64,000 nucleotides of DNA, taken from contig NZ_QGGO01000025.1 in assembly GCF_003148625.1 (NCBI RefSeq), positions 1 through 64,000 of the forward strand. The letters are read 5' to 3'. The notes under the pieces were generated by a model. That model was not told the DNA's origin and did no database searches. It saw nothing but the letters and a program-made list of their open reading frames with translations. The translations under genes were made by a program, and so were the position numbers. This DNA is from Arcicella aurantiaca. Its GTDB lineage: Bacteria; Bacteroidota; Bacteroidia; Cytophagales; Spirosomataceae. This document shows positions 17,202-25,512 of the stretch, piece by piece (position 1 is the first letter of the stretch; each line of letters starts with the position of its first letter).

Positions 17202-18105
17202 ATTTGGACGAAATCATAATTTTTTGAATGATTTCTTCTACTTTTTTTAAAGGCATTTCAAAAGTATCCGCAATAAATGCAGCATCAAACCCTTTTTTAA
17301 AAAGACCTTTGATATGCTTGAACGAGTTATTTTCTCTTTCTTCAGTTCTAATTCTGTCTGCAATAGTCATAGCAATAATGTTTACATTTTCAGAAACTTC
17401 TGTAAATATAGGCGTTAAATTTTCTTCTGTCAAGTTCAATGCGGTTTCTATATAGACAAACACTGTTTTGATGAATTCAATTTGTTTATCAGCATCCAAA
17501 CGATTCAATTTTTCTGCCCAGAAAGAACTTAATTTTAAAAACTCTTCTTCGGTATCATGGCTGTGTTTCAATAACATAGTAGTCATACTCAATAAAATGT
17601 TTTGAAAATTAGCGATTTGATAATCCTCAATTTTATCAAGTGTAAACAAGAGATAATCAAAATCAGGAACGAACTTTTCCAAAGTCGGATGCAATCCTTT
17701 GAAATAGCTTTTCATCGATTTGTACTTCCATTTTCCGCTACCATGATGAATAATAATGGGAATCACGACCGATAATTTCTTTTTCTGCTTGCGTTCTTCT
17801 TTCCAAACATTCAGAATGTATTGTAAGAGTTGAAGATGTGGAAATTGTTGAACGTATGACTTATGTTCAAACAAAAGCGTTACTAAAGTCTTTTGACCTG
17901 CATATTCTGTTTGATAAACGACATCGGCTAAATATTCGTCTAATTCTTCATCAGTGTAAGAATCTGTTACTCGCTTTAGGGTAGAGAAGTTTAATCTTTC
18001 TTTGAGTTCTTCGGGAAAAACTTCTTTGATAAAACTCTCGGCAACTTCTAAACGAGAGAACGTTTCCTTGAAAAATTTATCATGTGCTTTATTTATTTCA
18101 TTCAT
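17200..18105 (-). CDS. Rpn-family recombination-promoting nuclease / putative transposase
   Basis: 301 residues from MNEINKAHDKFFKETF, the typical N-terminus of the Rpn/PF04754 family. The frame is open 10 codons further upstream to 18135, but that extension lacks family character. The N-terminal part carries the PD-(D/E)XK nuclease-like core: DKFFKETF, then YLADVVYQTEY, then TLVTLLFEHKSY (about residues 75-86), where the E-x-K pattern is EHK. A helical region and a C-terminal helix-turn-helix-like tail (GFDAAFIADTFEMPLKKVEEI) follow. RpnA of E. coli is a Ca-stimulated endonuclease that promotes recA-independent recombination. Here the gene sits inside a MoxR/VWA pair on the opposite strand, which suggests later insertion. 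No terminal repeats were seen. Confidence 0.87.
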   Translation of the reverse strand: MNEINKAHDKFFKETFSRLEVAESFIKEVFPEELKERLNFSTLKRVTDSYTDEELDEYLADVVYQTEYAGQKTLVTLLFEHKSYVQQFPHLQLLQYILNVWKEERKQKKKLSVVIPIIIHHGSGKWKYKSMKSYFKGLHPTLEKFVPDFDYLLFTLDKIEDYQIANFQNILLSMTTMLLKHSHDTEEEFLKLSSFWAEKLNRLDADKQIEFIKTVFVYIETALNLTEENLTPIFTEVSENVNIIAMTIADRIRTEERENNSFKHIKGLFKKGFDAAFIADTFEMPLKKVEEIIQKIMISSK

Positions 18106-18198
18106 AGGGTTGAAATTTAAGCGGTAAATTTCCAATTAAATCTTTTATCTTGCAAGAAGAAATGAATTCTAAAAATTTAGCCTAATTATTCTATACTA

Positions 18199-18714
18199 AT
18201 GCTTGCTTTTTATTTTGTAATAGTTTTTTCAATCTTAATTGTTGTGGGGCTACACATTAGTTATTATTACAGTAAAGAGAAGGCTGCATTAACTACTCCA
18301 ATACTTTTTACATTGTGTAGTCTTGGCTTTATTTTTTTAGTAAAACAGAATTTTGAATTACTGAATAGATTTACTTTAAGACAAGATTGCTTGTTTATCC
18401 TAAAAGAAAGAGTTTCTGAAAAAAGGAAAGGGAGTCGAAAAATATTTTTGGGATACAATGGAGTATTACTGAAAAATAATTCCAATGAAAATGGTTTTTT
18501 ACCTACGCAAACTTTTTATGATTTTAAAGATGAAAAACTCTCTATCGATGATTCAGTAAAAGTTTGGTACTTGCAAGAAAATGATAAACTTATTCTTCAG
18601 ACTCAAAAAACGAAGACAAATGGTTTTTTAATAATATCAATAATCGAACAAATTTTCATGATTTTGCTTTTTAATTCCCTTTGGTATTGGGTTTTCAAAA
18701 GTAAAAAAAGCTAA
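18199..18714 (+). CDS. Small membrane protein of unknown function
   Basis: 171 residues with two N-terminal membrane segments (about 2-20 and 33-48), a soluble domain of about 95 residues and a C-terminal membrane segment (about 143-165, ending in WVFKSKKS). The topology resembles DUF3592-type proteins (membrane-anchored beta domain with a closing helix), but the match is only by architecture. It ends 14 bp before the VWA gene and is probably co-transcribed with it. Confidence 0.65.
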   Translation: MLAFYFVIVFSILIVVGLHISYYYSKEKAALTTPILFTLCSLGFIFLVKQNFELLNRFTLRQDCLFILKERVSEKRKGSRKIFLGYNGVLLKNNSNENGFLPTQTFYDFKDEKLSIDDSVKVWYLQENDKLILQTQKTKTNGFLIISIIEQIFMILLFNSLWYWVFKSKKS

Positions 18715-18728
18715 GTTCCCAATTACAA

Positions 18729-19928
18729 ATGTTCCTCGACTTCTTCTTATACTTAAAAAATAACAAACTCCCTGTCACCATTACAGAATATCTGACGCTC
18801 TTGGAGGCGTTGGATAAAGACGTTGTGGAATATGATACGACTGATTTTTATTACTTGAGTAAAACAGTTTTTGTGAAAAATGAGATATTTTTAGACCGCT
18901 TTGATGTCTTGTTCGGACAGTATTTTAAAGATGTTTCTAAAATTGGGGCAGAGTTGTTTGCTTTAATTCCAGAAGATTGGCTGAAACAAAATTTGAGTCG
19001 AGAGTTTTCGGAAGAAGAAAAGGCTAAAATTGAAGCGATGGGAGGTTTTGAGCAACTTTTAGAGCGTTTGAAGGAATTATTTGAAGAACAAAAAGAGCGT
19101 CACGAAGGAGGAAATAAATGGATTGGCACAAACGGAACGTCGCCTTTTGGTAATAATGGGTATAATCCAGAAGGAATAAAAATTGGAAATAATAAATCGG
19201 GAGGACAAAGGAGTGCTGTAAAAGTTTGGGAAGACCGTGAATTTAAAAATTATGACGATGACCTTGAACTAAACACTCGAAATATCAAAATGGCTTTGCG
19301 TCGTTTGCGTATTCTTACTCGTGAAGGCGTTGAAGATGAACTGGATTTAGAGGGAACAATTCAAGAAACCTCACGAAATGCAGGATTATTGGATATTAAA
19401 ATGCAAGCCTCCAAAAAGAATAAAGTAAAGGTTTTGTTGCTTTTGGATGTCGGCGGTTCAATGGATGATTATATTGAATTGTGTTCGGAATTGTTTTCTG
19501 CTGCAAAATATCAATTCAAAAATTTGGAGCATTTGTATTTTCATAATTGCATTTATGAGACACTTTGGAAAGATAATGAAAGGAGGGGAGAACGAGTTTC
19601 GACTTGGGAAATTCTCCATAAATATAACCAAGATTGGAAAGTTGTGATAGTTGGAGATGCCTCAATGGCAACCTATGAAATTACTTCACCACGTGGTAGT
19701 ATTGAGCATTATAACGAAGAATCGGGCTTGACTTGGCTACAAAAATTGAGTGACCATTTTCCCAATTTAGTGTGGCTAAATCCTACTACTTCAAGTTATT
19801 GGCAATATACACAAAGCATTAAAATTATCAGAGATTGGTCTGAAAATAGAATGTTTCCATTGACTATTTCGGGAATTACGCAGGCAATGAAATGTCTGAA
19901 AAATAGTAAAATTAGGTATGAACTATGA
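18729..19928 (+). CDS. CoxE-like VWA-domain protein
   Basis: 399 residues. The N-terminal half (FLDFFLYLKNNKLPVTITEYLTLLEAL) and the C-terminal von Willebrand A domain are typical of the CoxE family, partners of MoxR ATPases. The MIDAS motif is LLLDVGGSMDD (about residues 237-247), that is DxGxS where most VWA domains have DxSxS; this form is frequent in CoxE-like proteins. Further MIDAS elements are expected around VVIVGDASM. The middle region (about 125-165) is Gly/Asn-rich and probably a linker. The MoxR partner is at 16316-17158. Role: probable chaperone-like complex, substrate unknown. Confidence 0.88.
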   Translation: MFLDFFLYLKNNKLPVTITEYLTLLEALDKDVVEYDTTDFYYLSKTVFVKNEIFLDRFDVLFGQYFKDVSKIGAELFALIPEDWLKQNLSREFSEEEKAKIEAMGGFEQLLERLKELFEEQKERHEGGNKWIGTNGTSPFGNNGYNPEGIKIGNNKSGGQRSAVKVWEDREFKNYDDDLELNTRNIKMALRRLRILTREGVEDELDLEGTIQETSRNAGLLDIKMQASKKNKVKVLLLLDVGGSMDDYIELCSELFSAAKYQFKNLEHLYFHNCIYETLWKDNERRGERVSTWEILHKYNQDWKVVIVGDASMATYEITSPRGSIEHYNEESGLTWLQKLSDHFPNLVWLNPTTSSYWQYTQSIKIIRDWSENRMFPLTISGITQAMKCLKNSKIRYEL

Positions 19929-19939
19929 TTTTTATGATT
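19921..19939. repeat. Single arm of repeat family D
   Basis: AACTATGATTTTTATGATT overlaps the VWA stop codon (19926-19928). It differs by one base from the arms of the foldback at 55795-55869. No second arm is present here. Confidence 0.5.
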
Positions 19940-20046
19940 TAATTATTTTAAGATATTTCGACCTGAAAACCGTAATTCTTAACAGCTTCAGTTTAATACA
20001 ATCCTTACATTTTAAAATCAAATGAATCTTAGTACAAAGATTATTT

Positions 20047-20751
20047 ATGAATATTTTTTACGAACCAAATATAAAGCAAACACTCAAACTTAACGAAGAA
20101 GAATCTCGTCATGCCATTAAGGTTTTGCGACTTTCGGCAGGAGATTTGCTCAATGTAGTTGATGGCAAAGGAGGTTTTTTCACTTGTCAAATAAAAACGC
20201 CTCACGAAAAGAAATGTGAGATAAAAATTGTTGAAGAAAAACTCAATTTTGGTGTTAGAGATTTCTATATCCATTTAATCATTGCTCCGACCAAAAACTT
20301 AGATAGAATTGAGTGGATGGTTGAGAAATGTGTGGAAATTGGCATCAATGAAATTTCTTTTATTCAAACTCGTTATTCTGAACGAAAAGAAATTAAAACG
20401 GTTAGAATTGAAAAAATTGCGGTTGGGGCGATGAAGCAATCTTTAAAGGCATTTTTACCCAAAATCAACGAAATGATTTCTTGGAAAGAATTTTTGAAAA
20501 AAGACATTTCTGAAAATCAAAAAATGATTGCTCACTTAGAAGAAGGCGATAGAAAATTAATCCAACAAATTGCTCAGCCGAAAGGAAAATATGCCATTTT
20601 AATAGGACCAGAAGGAGATTTTAACGAAGAAGAAATTAAACAAGCCATCGAAAAAGGTTTTGCTCCTGTCACATTGGGAGAAAGTCGTTTGAGAACTGAA
20701 ACCGCAGGATTAGTGGCTTGTCATACATTAAATATTATTAATCAGATATGA
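20047..20751 (+). CDS. rsmE: 16S rRNA m3U1498 methyltransferase
   Basis: 234 residues. RsmE methylates N3 of U1498 in 16S rRNA. An N-terminal PUA-like domain (about 1-70, EESRHAIKVLRLSAGD) precedes a SPOUT methyltransferase domain with the knotted C-terminal motifs AILIGPEGDFNEEEI (about 183-197) and VTLGESRLRTETAGLVA (about 210-226). Length and motifs are standard. The stop codon overlaps the ATG of the DUF4159 gene (ATGA at 20748-20751), so the two are translationally coupled. Confidence 0.95.
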   Translation: MNIFYEPNIKQTLKLNEEESRHAIKVLRLSAGDLLNVVDGKGGFFTCQIKTPHEKKCEIKIVEEKLNFGVRDFYIHLIIAPTKNLDRIEWMVEKCVEIGINEISFIQTRYSERKEIKTVRIEKIAVGAMKQSLKAFLPKINEMISWKEFLKKDISENQKMIAHLEEGDRKLIQQIAQPKGKYAILIGPEGDFNEEEIKQAIEKGFAPVTLGESRLRTETAGLVACHTLNIINQI

Positions 20752-21491
20752 AAATACAGTTATCAGTAATTAGTTATCAGTTATCAGTTGTGAGAAACTG
20801 GTTTTTAGAGAAAATAGTTGGTCTTTCTCAGTCAACTTTGCGTTTTGGATTCTGTTTACTGTTAATTGTTAACTGTTCACTGACAAACGCTCAAAGTTCT
20901 TTTAAAATAGCCAAAATGAAGTACGGAGGTGGAGGAGATTGGTATTGTAATAAAACCTCTTTGGGAAATCTTATCAAGTTTTGTAACAGTAATTTAAGAA
21001 CAAATATTTCTCCAGAAGAAGACATTGTGGAGCCTTCAAGTCCTGAGCTTTTTACGTATCCATTTGTACATTTAACTGGTCATGGAAATGTGGTTTTTAC
21101 AGAATCAGAAGCTGCTAATTTGAGAAAATATTTAATCAGTGGTGGTTTTTTACACGTGGATGACAATTATGGTTTGGATAAATTTATTCGTAGAGAAATG
21201 AAGAAGGTTTTTCCAGAATTGAGTTTCATAGAATTACCATTTAATCACCCGATTTATTCTCAAAAATATAAATTTACAAGTGGTTTACCGAAGATTCATG
21301 AACACGATAATAAGCCTCCACAAGGCTTTGGACTTATTTATCAAGGTCGATTAGTTTGTTTTTATAGCTTTGAATGCGATTTGGGAAATGGTTGGGAAGA
21401 CCAATCTGTGCATAATGACCCAGATTCTATTCGTCAAAAAGCACTTCAAATGGGAGCAAATCTATTATCTTACGCTCTGACGGTTGATTAA
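20748..21491 (+). CDS. DUF4159 secreted protein with repeat-derived N-terminus
   Basis: 247 residues. From about residue 50 it is a clear DUF4159 protein: KYGGGGDWYCNKTSL, then HLTGHGNVVFTESE, GGFLHVDDNYGLDKFIRREM and a C-terminal NGWEDQSVHNDP. The fold is probably related to class I glutamine amidotransferase-like domains; function is not established. The first about 48 residues (QLSVISYQLSVVR ... LLLIVNCSLTNAQ) are the translation of an intergenic-type repeat (GTTATCAGTTATCAG and inverted GTTAATTGTTAACTG) and end in a hydrophobic stretch acting as signal peptide. Starts at the ATG overlapping the rsmE stop; a TTG at about 20838 is an alternative. Confidence 0.88.
   Translation: MKIQLSVISYQLSVVRNWFLEKIVGLSQSTLRFGFCLLLIVNCSLTNAQSSFKIAKMKYGGGGDWYCNKTSLGNLIKFCNSNLRTNISPEEDIVEPSSPELFTYPFVHLTGHGNVVFTESEAANLRKYLISGGFLHVDDNYGLDKFIRREMKKVFPELSFIELPFNHPIYSQKYKFTSGLPKIHEHDNKPPQGFGLIYQGRLVCFYSFECDLGNGWEDQSVHNDPDSIRQKALQMGANLLSYALTVD
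20757..20885. repeat. Intergenic-type repeat captured inside a coding region
   Basis: Tandem units of the type AGTTATCAG (20757-20790) and, about 75 bp later, inverted units of the type ACTGTTAATTGTTAACTG (20860-20882) bracket the start of the DUF4159 gene. Both are read in frame. Confidence 0.65.
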
Positions 21492-21546
21492 AACTGACAT
21501 TTGTCAGAATTAATGGAATTCATAAACCTTTTCCTCAGACAAAGTG

Positions 21547-21554
21547 TAATTTTG
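21547..21554 (+). promoter_or_regulatory. Minus-7 box TAATTTTG for the desaturase
   Basis: Exact TAnnTTTG box 28 bp before the desaturase ATG at 21583. No correctly spaced minus-33 box was seen. Confidence 0.45.
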
Positions 21555-21582
21555 CAAAACATTAAACAACAATTCATAACTC

Positions 21583-22347
21583 ATGCAATTAGTATTGCCC
21601 GCTTTCATTATTCATTGGTATTTATCTTTATTTAGCCAAACGTTTTTTTTACATCGGTATTCGGCACATAAGATGTTTACCATGAATAAATTTTGGGAAA
21701 AATTCTTTTATCTTCTTACTTACATTTCTCAAGGTTCGTCATATTTAAGTCCACGTGCTTACGCCATTTTGCACCGTATGCACCATGCTTTTAGTGATAC
21801 AGAAAAAGACCCACATTCTCCACATTTTTCAAGTAATGTGTTTACAATGATGTGGAAAACAAAGGATATTTATAATGCTTTAGTTAATAGCAAAACAAAA
21901 ATTGAAGAACGTTTTGACCATAATTATCCTTTCTCAAAAACGATTGAAATTATTGGAGACCATTGGATTTCAAGATTGAGTTGGGGAATTGCTTATGTAA
22001 CAATGTATGTTATCGCTTTTATATATTTTGATATGCACTGGGCATTTTTCTTTTTATTGCCAATTCACTTTTTGATGGGACCTGTTCATGGTGCAATTGT
22101 AAACTGGTCTGGACATAAGTATGGTTATCAAAATCATGACAATAATGATAAGTCAAAAAATTCTTTAGTTTTTGATTTTTTGATGATGGGAGAATTATTC
22201 CAAAACAATCATCACAAGTTGCCGAACAGTATGAATTTCGCTTCAAAATGGTATGAATTTGACCCAACTTATCCAGTTATCAAATTACTTACTTGGTTAA
22301 AAATTATTAAACCAAATTTGAGTAAACCTGCTAACGCTGAGTTTTAG
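21583..22347 (+). CDS. Acyl-CoA/fatty acid desaturase
   Basis: 254-residue integral membrane di-iron desaturase. The histidine boxes are HRYSAH (about residues 24-29), HRMHH (about 64-68) and NNHHKLP near residue 210, the order and spacing of the delta-9 acyl-CoA desaturase class. About four hydrophobic segments are visible. It introduces a double bond into acyl chains in the inner membrane, which would raise membrane fluidity. It is monocistronic: promoter box at 21547 and a repeat-filled region downstream. Regiospecificity cannot be told from sequence. Confidence 0.9.
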   Translation: MQLVLPAFIIHWYLSLFSQTFFLHRYSAHKMFTMNKFWEKFFYLLTYISQGSSYLSPRAYAILHRMHHAFSDTEKDPHSPHFSSNVFTMMWKTKDIYNALVNSKTKIEERFDHNYPFSKTIEIIGDHWISRLSWGIAYVTMYVIAFIYFDMHWAFFFLLPIHFLMGPVHGAIVNWSGHKYGYQNHDNNDKSKNSLVFDFLMMGELFQNNHHKLPNSMNFASKWYEFDPTYPVIKLLTWLKIIKPNLSKPANAEF

Positions 22348-22362
22348 GATTGTTACAGGTGA

Positions 22363-22500
22363 TTAGTTCTACTTTGACACTTTAAAAAAAGATAAAAATT
22401 TGGACATTTACCGTTCAACTTCCCGAAAGTTTTGAACTTTCGGGAAGTTCTCCAAAGTCAAATTTGTCCCATTTATTTAGAGTGCCAAAGTAGAATTAGA
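22363..22500. repeat. Foldback element with perfect central hairpin
   Basis: Outer imperfect inverted arms (TTCTACTTTGACACTTTAAA on the left at 22367-22386; the matching right arm at about 22476-22498) enclose a perfect 15-bp central hairpin with a 3-nt loop (22417-22431 and 22435-22449, ACTTCCCGAAAG). There is no ORF. It could be a second non-autonomous mobile element or a structured terminator for the desaturase gene. Confidence 0.65.
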
Positions 22501-22532
22501 AAACTGGTAATGAAAACCAAATAGTTTCAATA

Positions 22533-22704
22533 GATTTCCTGCGAAAGTGTTTTATGATTGAAAAATGGTACATTTTCGAGTGAAAATAGCGGGAATTTTG
22601 AAAGCATAGCAGAGAAATGGGGGGATGCCCAATCTTGAAAAATTTTCGTTATTTGTAGCCGAAAAGATGTTGTTTTACGACTTAAAACACTTTCGCAGGA
22701 AGTC
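22533..22704. mobile_element. MITE-like element, 172 bp, TA target duplication
   Basis: Terminal inverted repeats 22533-22554 and 22683-22704 match at 21 of 22 positions (core TTCCTGCGAAAGTGTTTTA). They are flanked on both sides by TA (22531-22532 and 22705-22706), the target duplication expected of Tc1/mariner or IS630-like transposition. The interior has no ORF of useful length, so the element is non-autonomous. No transposase of that family is in the window. Confidence 0.72.
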
Positions 22705-22710
22705 TAATAT

Positions 22711-22744
22711 AAAAAATCCCGAAAGGTTATCTTTCGGGATTTTT
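22711..22744 (-). terminator. Terminator after the E2 gene
   Basis: AAAAATCCCGAAAG pairs with CTTTCGGGATTTTT over a short GTTAT loop, about 16 bp beyond the E2 stop. Confidence 0.85.
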
Positions 22745-22759
22745 ATTTTCAGAGCTTTT

Positions 22760-24046
22760 CTACAAAAGTTTTCTATCAATTTCAAAGGCTTCTAAATAAT
22801 CAGAAACACGTTTGACAAATTGTCCGCCCAATGAACCGTCAACTACACGATGGTCGTAAGAATGAGAAATAAACATTTTTTGACGAATGCCTAATAAATC
22901 ACCTTGTGGGGTTTCTATGACCGCAGGTTTCTTCTGAATAGCTCCGAATGCCATAATTGCTACTTGTGGTTGCATAATAATTGGCGTTCCCATGATATTT
23001 CCAAAAGTTCCTATATTCGAGAATGAATACGTTCCGCCTTGTAAATCTTCTGGTTTTAACTTATTTTCTCTCGCTCTTTTCGATAAATCGTTTATCTTTT
23101 TTGTAAGTCCAACCAAATTATATGAATCGGCATTGTGAATTACAGGAACAATTAAATTACCACTTGGCAAGGCAACCGCCATACCAATATTAATACTTTT
23201 CTTAACGATAATCTTGTCACCATCAACAGAAGCATTTATTTGCGGAAAGTCTTTAATTGCTTTTACAATAGCTTCAACCAAAATAGGAGTATAGGTGATA
23301 TTTTCTCCATATTCCTTTTTAAACGAATCTTTAATACCATTTCTCCAAATGGCAATATTAGTCATATCTGTTTCAACAAATGACGTTACGTGCGGAGCAA
23401 TACGTTTAGATTCAACCATACGGTCGGCAATCATTCTACGCATTCTGTCCATCTGAATTATTTCATCATTTCCAGAAACAACAACTGGCTGAGGCTTCGT
23501 TTCTATAATTGGTTGACTTGCCGATTTTGGAGAAGTTCGTTTCTCTAAATAAGCGAAAATATCATTTTTGGTAACTCGTCCATCTGAACCTGTTCCATTG
23601 ATACTTTCTAATTCAGCGGTGGAAATATTTTCCTCTTTGCAAATACTTAAAACCAAAGGCGAATAAAACCTTGAGCCACCGTTTGAGGTTTCAATTACTG
23701 GAACTGGGTCAATATTTATACCTGTCAGAGTTTTTATTTCGTCAATTTCTTGCTCTAATTTAGTTGAAATTTGGGCAGGCTGTGGTAAATCTTGCGTTGC
23801 GTTTCCTTCGGTTTCAATAAGGCAAATCGGTTTACCTATTTCTGCGACTTCGCCTTCTGGAACAAGAATTTCTTTTATAATACCTGTGTGTGAAGAGGGT
23901 ACTTCAGTGTCAATTTTATCGGTTGCCACTTCCAATAAATATTCGTCAGCTTCGATTTTTTCGCCTACATTTTTCAACCACTTTAAAACAGTGGCTTCCA
24001 TGATACTTTCGCCCATTTTGGGCATAATGATTTCGATTAAAGACAT
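22760..24046 (-). CDS. 2-oxo acid dehydrogenase E2 (dihydrolipoamide acyltransferase)
   Basis: 428 residues with the three E2 parts in order: N-terminal lipoyl domain with the lipoylation site EVATDKIDTEV (lysine near residue 44), peripheral-subunit-binding domain (about 128-170, SPLVLSICKEENISTAELE, GTGSDGRVTKNDI) and a C-terminal catalytic domain with SHSYDHRVVDG, whose His and Asp are catalytic. It transfers acyl groups from E1 to CoA in a 2-oxo acid dehydrogenase complex. No E1 or E3 gene is nearby, so pyruvate, 2-oxoglutarate and branched-chain substrates cannot be separated. Its start overlaps the cinA stop by 10 bp. Confidence 0.92.
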   Translation of the reverse strand: MSLIEIIMPKMGESIMEATVLKWLKNVGEKIEADEYLLEVATDKIDTEVPSSHTGIIKEILVPEGEVAEIGKPICLIETEGNATQDLPQPAQISTKLEQEIDEIKTLTGINIDPVPVIETSNGGSRFYSPLVLSICKEENISTAELESINGTGSDGRVTKNDIFAYLEKRTSPKSASQPIIETKPQPVVVSGNDEIIQMDRMRRMIADRMVESKRIAPHVTSFVETDMTNIAIWRNGIKDSFKKEYGENITYTPILVEAIVKAIKDFPQINASVDGDKIIVKKSINIGMAVALPSGNLIVPVIHNADSYNLVGLTKKINDLSKRARENKLKPEDLQGGTYSFSNIGTFGNIMGTPIIMQPQVAIMAFGAIQKKPAVIETPQGDLLGIRQKMFISHSYDHRVVDGSLGGQFVKRVSDYLEAFEIDRKLL

Positions 24047-25275
24047 AATTTTCTTAATAAATTCAGGATGTTGATTGTTGTCATGTGAATATTTTGCTCT
24101 CGGAAACCTCCTAATGTCAATTTACGAGTAATTGTCTCGTTTTCCGTAGCAATGGCAATCCATACCGTTCCCACAGGTTTTTCTGGCGTACCACCATTTG
24201 GCCCAGCGATTCCACTTGTTGCTAATCCATACGTTGTGCCTAATAATTGCCTTACATTTTGAGCCATTTCTACGATTGTTTCTTCTGAAACAGCACCGAA
24301 TGTATTTAAAGTTTCAGCATTTACACCTAATTGATTTATTTTTACAGCATTATCATAAGAAACAATACCGCCCATAAAATAAGCTGAGCTTCCAGAAACT
24401 TTAGTAAATTGATGTGCTAAATAGCCTCCTGTACAACTTTCTGCAACGGATACTGTCTGTTTTTTCTCGGTCAAGATTTTACCTAAAACTTCTTCAATTT
24501 CATCGTTCCCAAAACCGTAAACAAATTCTTGAATGGTTGGTAAAACTTTCTGAAATTGTTCTTCAACATCTGCTTCAATTGTGGCTAAATCTTCTCCGAA
24601 ACCTGTCAGACGTAGTTTTACATTTCCCATCGAAGGTAAGTACGCCAACTTTATATTTTCGGGTAAAGCATCTTCCCAAGGCTCAATTATTTCTGCTAAA
24701 AATGATTCACCGATACCAATTGTTCTAATAACCTTGTGGAAAATTACAGGCGTTTTAAAATACTCTTGTAATTTAGGTAAAAGTGTTAATGTCATCATTC
24801 CTTTCATTTCAAAAGGAACACCTGGCATAGAAATATAAACAATACCATTTTGCTCAAACCACATTCCTGCGGCAGTTCCCATGGTGTTTCTGATGAAAGT
24901 AGCGTTAGTTGGTAATTCTGCTTGACCCACATTTAAACCCGTCACCTCACGACCTCTTTTCCTGAAAAATTCTGTTAAATCTGCCAACGCTTCTTGATGA
25001 ACGGCAAGTTCAGAGTTAAAATATTTACAGAAAGTTTTCTTGGTAATATCGTCTTTCGTAGGTCCTAAACCTCCTGTTACAATTACTAAATCGGCTCTTT
25101 TAGATGATTCCTCAAAAATTTCCAAAATAGCTTCTTCGGAATCTCCAACTGAGGATTTTCTTACTGTTCTGATTCCAATTTTATCTAATTCGGCACTAAT
25201 CCATTGGGTATTTGTATCGGTAATTTGTCCATAAAGAATCTCATCTCCAATGGTAATAATCTCTGCTTTTATCAT
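24037..25275 (-). CDS. cinA: CinA family protein (damage/competence-inducible)
   Basis: 412 residues from MIKAEIITIGDEILYGQ, the conserved N-terminus. The frame stays open to 25302, but those nine codons come from the adjacent repeat. The N-terminal MoCF/COG1058 domain has VTGGLGPTKDDITK (about residues 66-79) and the C-terminal amidase domain has VSVAESCTGGYLAH and ATSGIAGPNGGTPEKPVGTVW. The family joins ADP-ribose pyrophosphatase and NMN deamidase activities, acting in pyridine nucleotide recycling. It overlaps the E2 start by 10 bp, so the two are co-transcribed. Confidence 0.93.
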   Translation of the reverse strand: MIKAEIITIGDEILYGQITDTNTQWISAELDKIGIRTVRKSSVGDSEEAILEIFEESSKRADLVIVTGGLGPTKDDITKKTFCKYFNSELAVHQEALADLTEFFRKRGREVTGLNVGQAELPTNATFIRNTMGTAAGMWFEQNGIVYISMPGVPFEMKGMMTLTLLPKLQEYFKTPVIFHKVIRTIGIGESFLAEIIEPWEDALPENIKLAYLPSMGNVKLRLTGFGEDLATIEADVEEQFQKVLPTIQEFVYGFGNDEIEEVLGKILTEKKQTVSVAESCTGGYLAHQFTKVSGSSAYFMGGIVSYDNAVKINQLGVNAETLNTFGAVSEETIVEMAQNVRQLLGTTYGLATSGIAGPNGGTPEKPVGTVWIAIATENETITRKLTLGGFREQNIHMTTINILNLLRKLCL

Positions 25276-25286
25276 TTTTTTGAAAG

Positions 25287-25342
25287 GTAACACAGGCTTC
25301 AACCTGTATCTTAAATTTATTACAGACCAAAGTCTGTGTTAC
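25287..25342. repeat. Foldback repeat, family E (diverged copy)
   Basis: Left arm 25287-25308 (TAACACAGGCTTCAACCTGT) and right arm 25321-25342 (ACAGACCAAAGTCTGTGTTA) are imperfect inverted copies and resemble the element at 1763-1814. It lies 12 bp upstream of the cinA start, thus in its leader or promoter region. Confidence 0.7.
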
Positions 25343-25512
25343 TTTTATCGGCTAAATTTCGAGAATACTTCATCTCAAATACTTTATTCATGAGACAAAT
25401 TCATTATTTTCGCCCAAAATTACACAATTTGAAGCGTTTTAACGTTTATTGACAAATGACATTTTTTAAATTATTGCGTCTCAACTAAAATAATGTTTAA
25501 CAATCACTATAA

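Noticed and set aside
17200-18105. Complete insertion sequence around the Rpn gene
   Set aside because: No terminal inverted repeats or target duplication were visible around the gene; the only strong inverted repeat is the shared terminator at one end.
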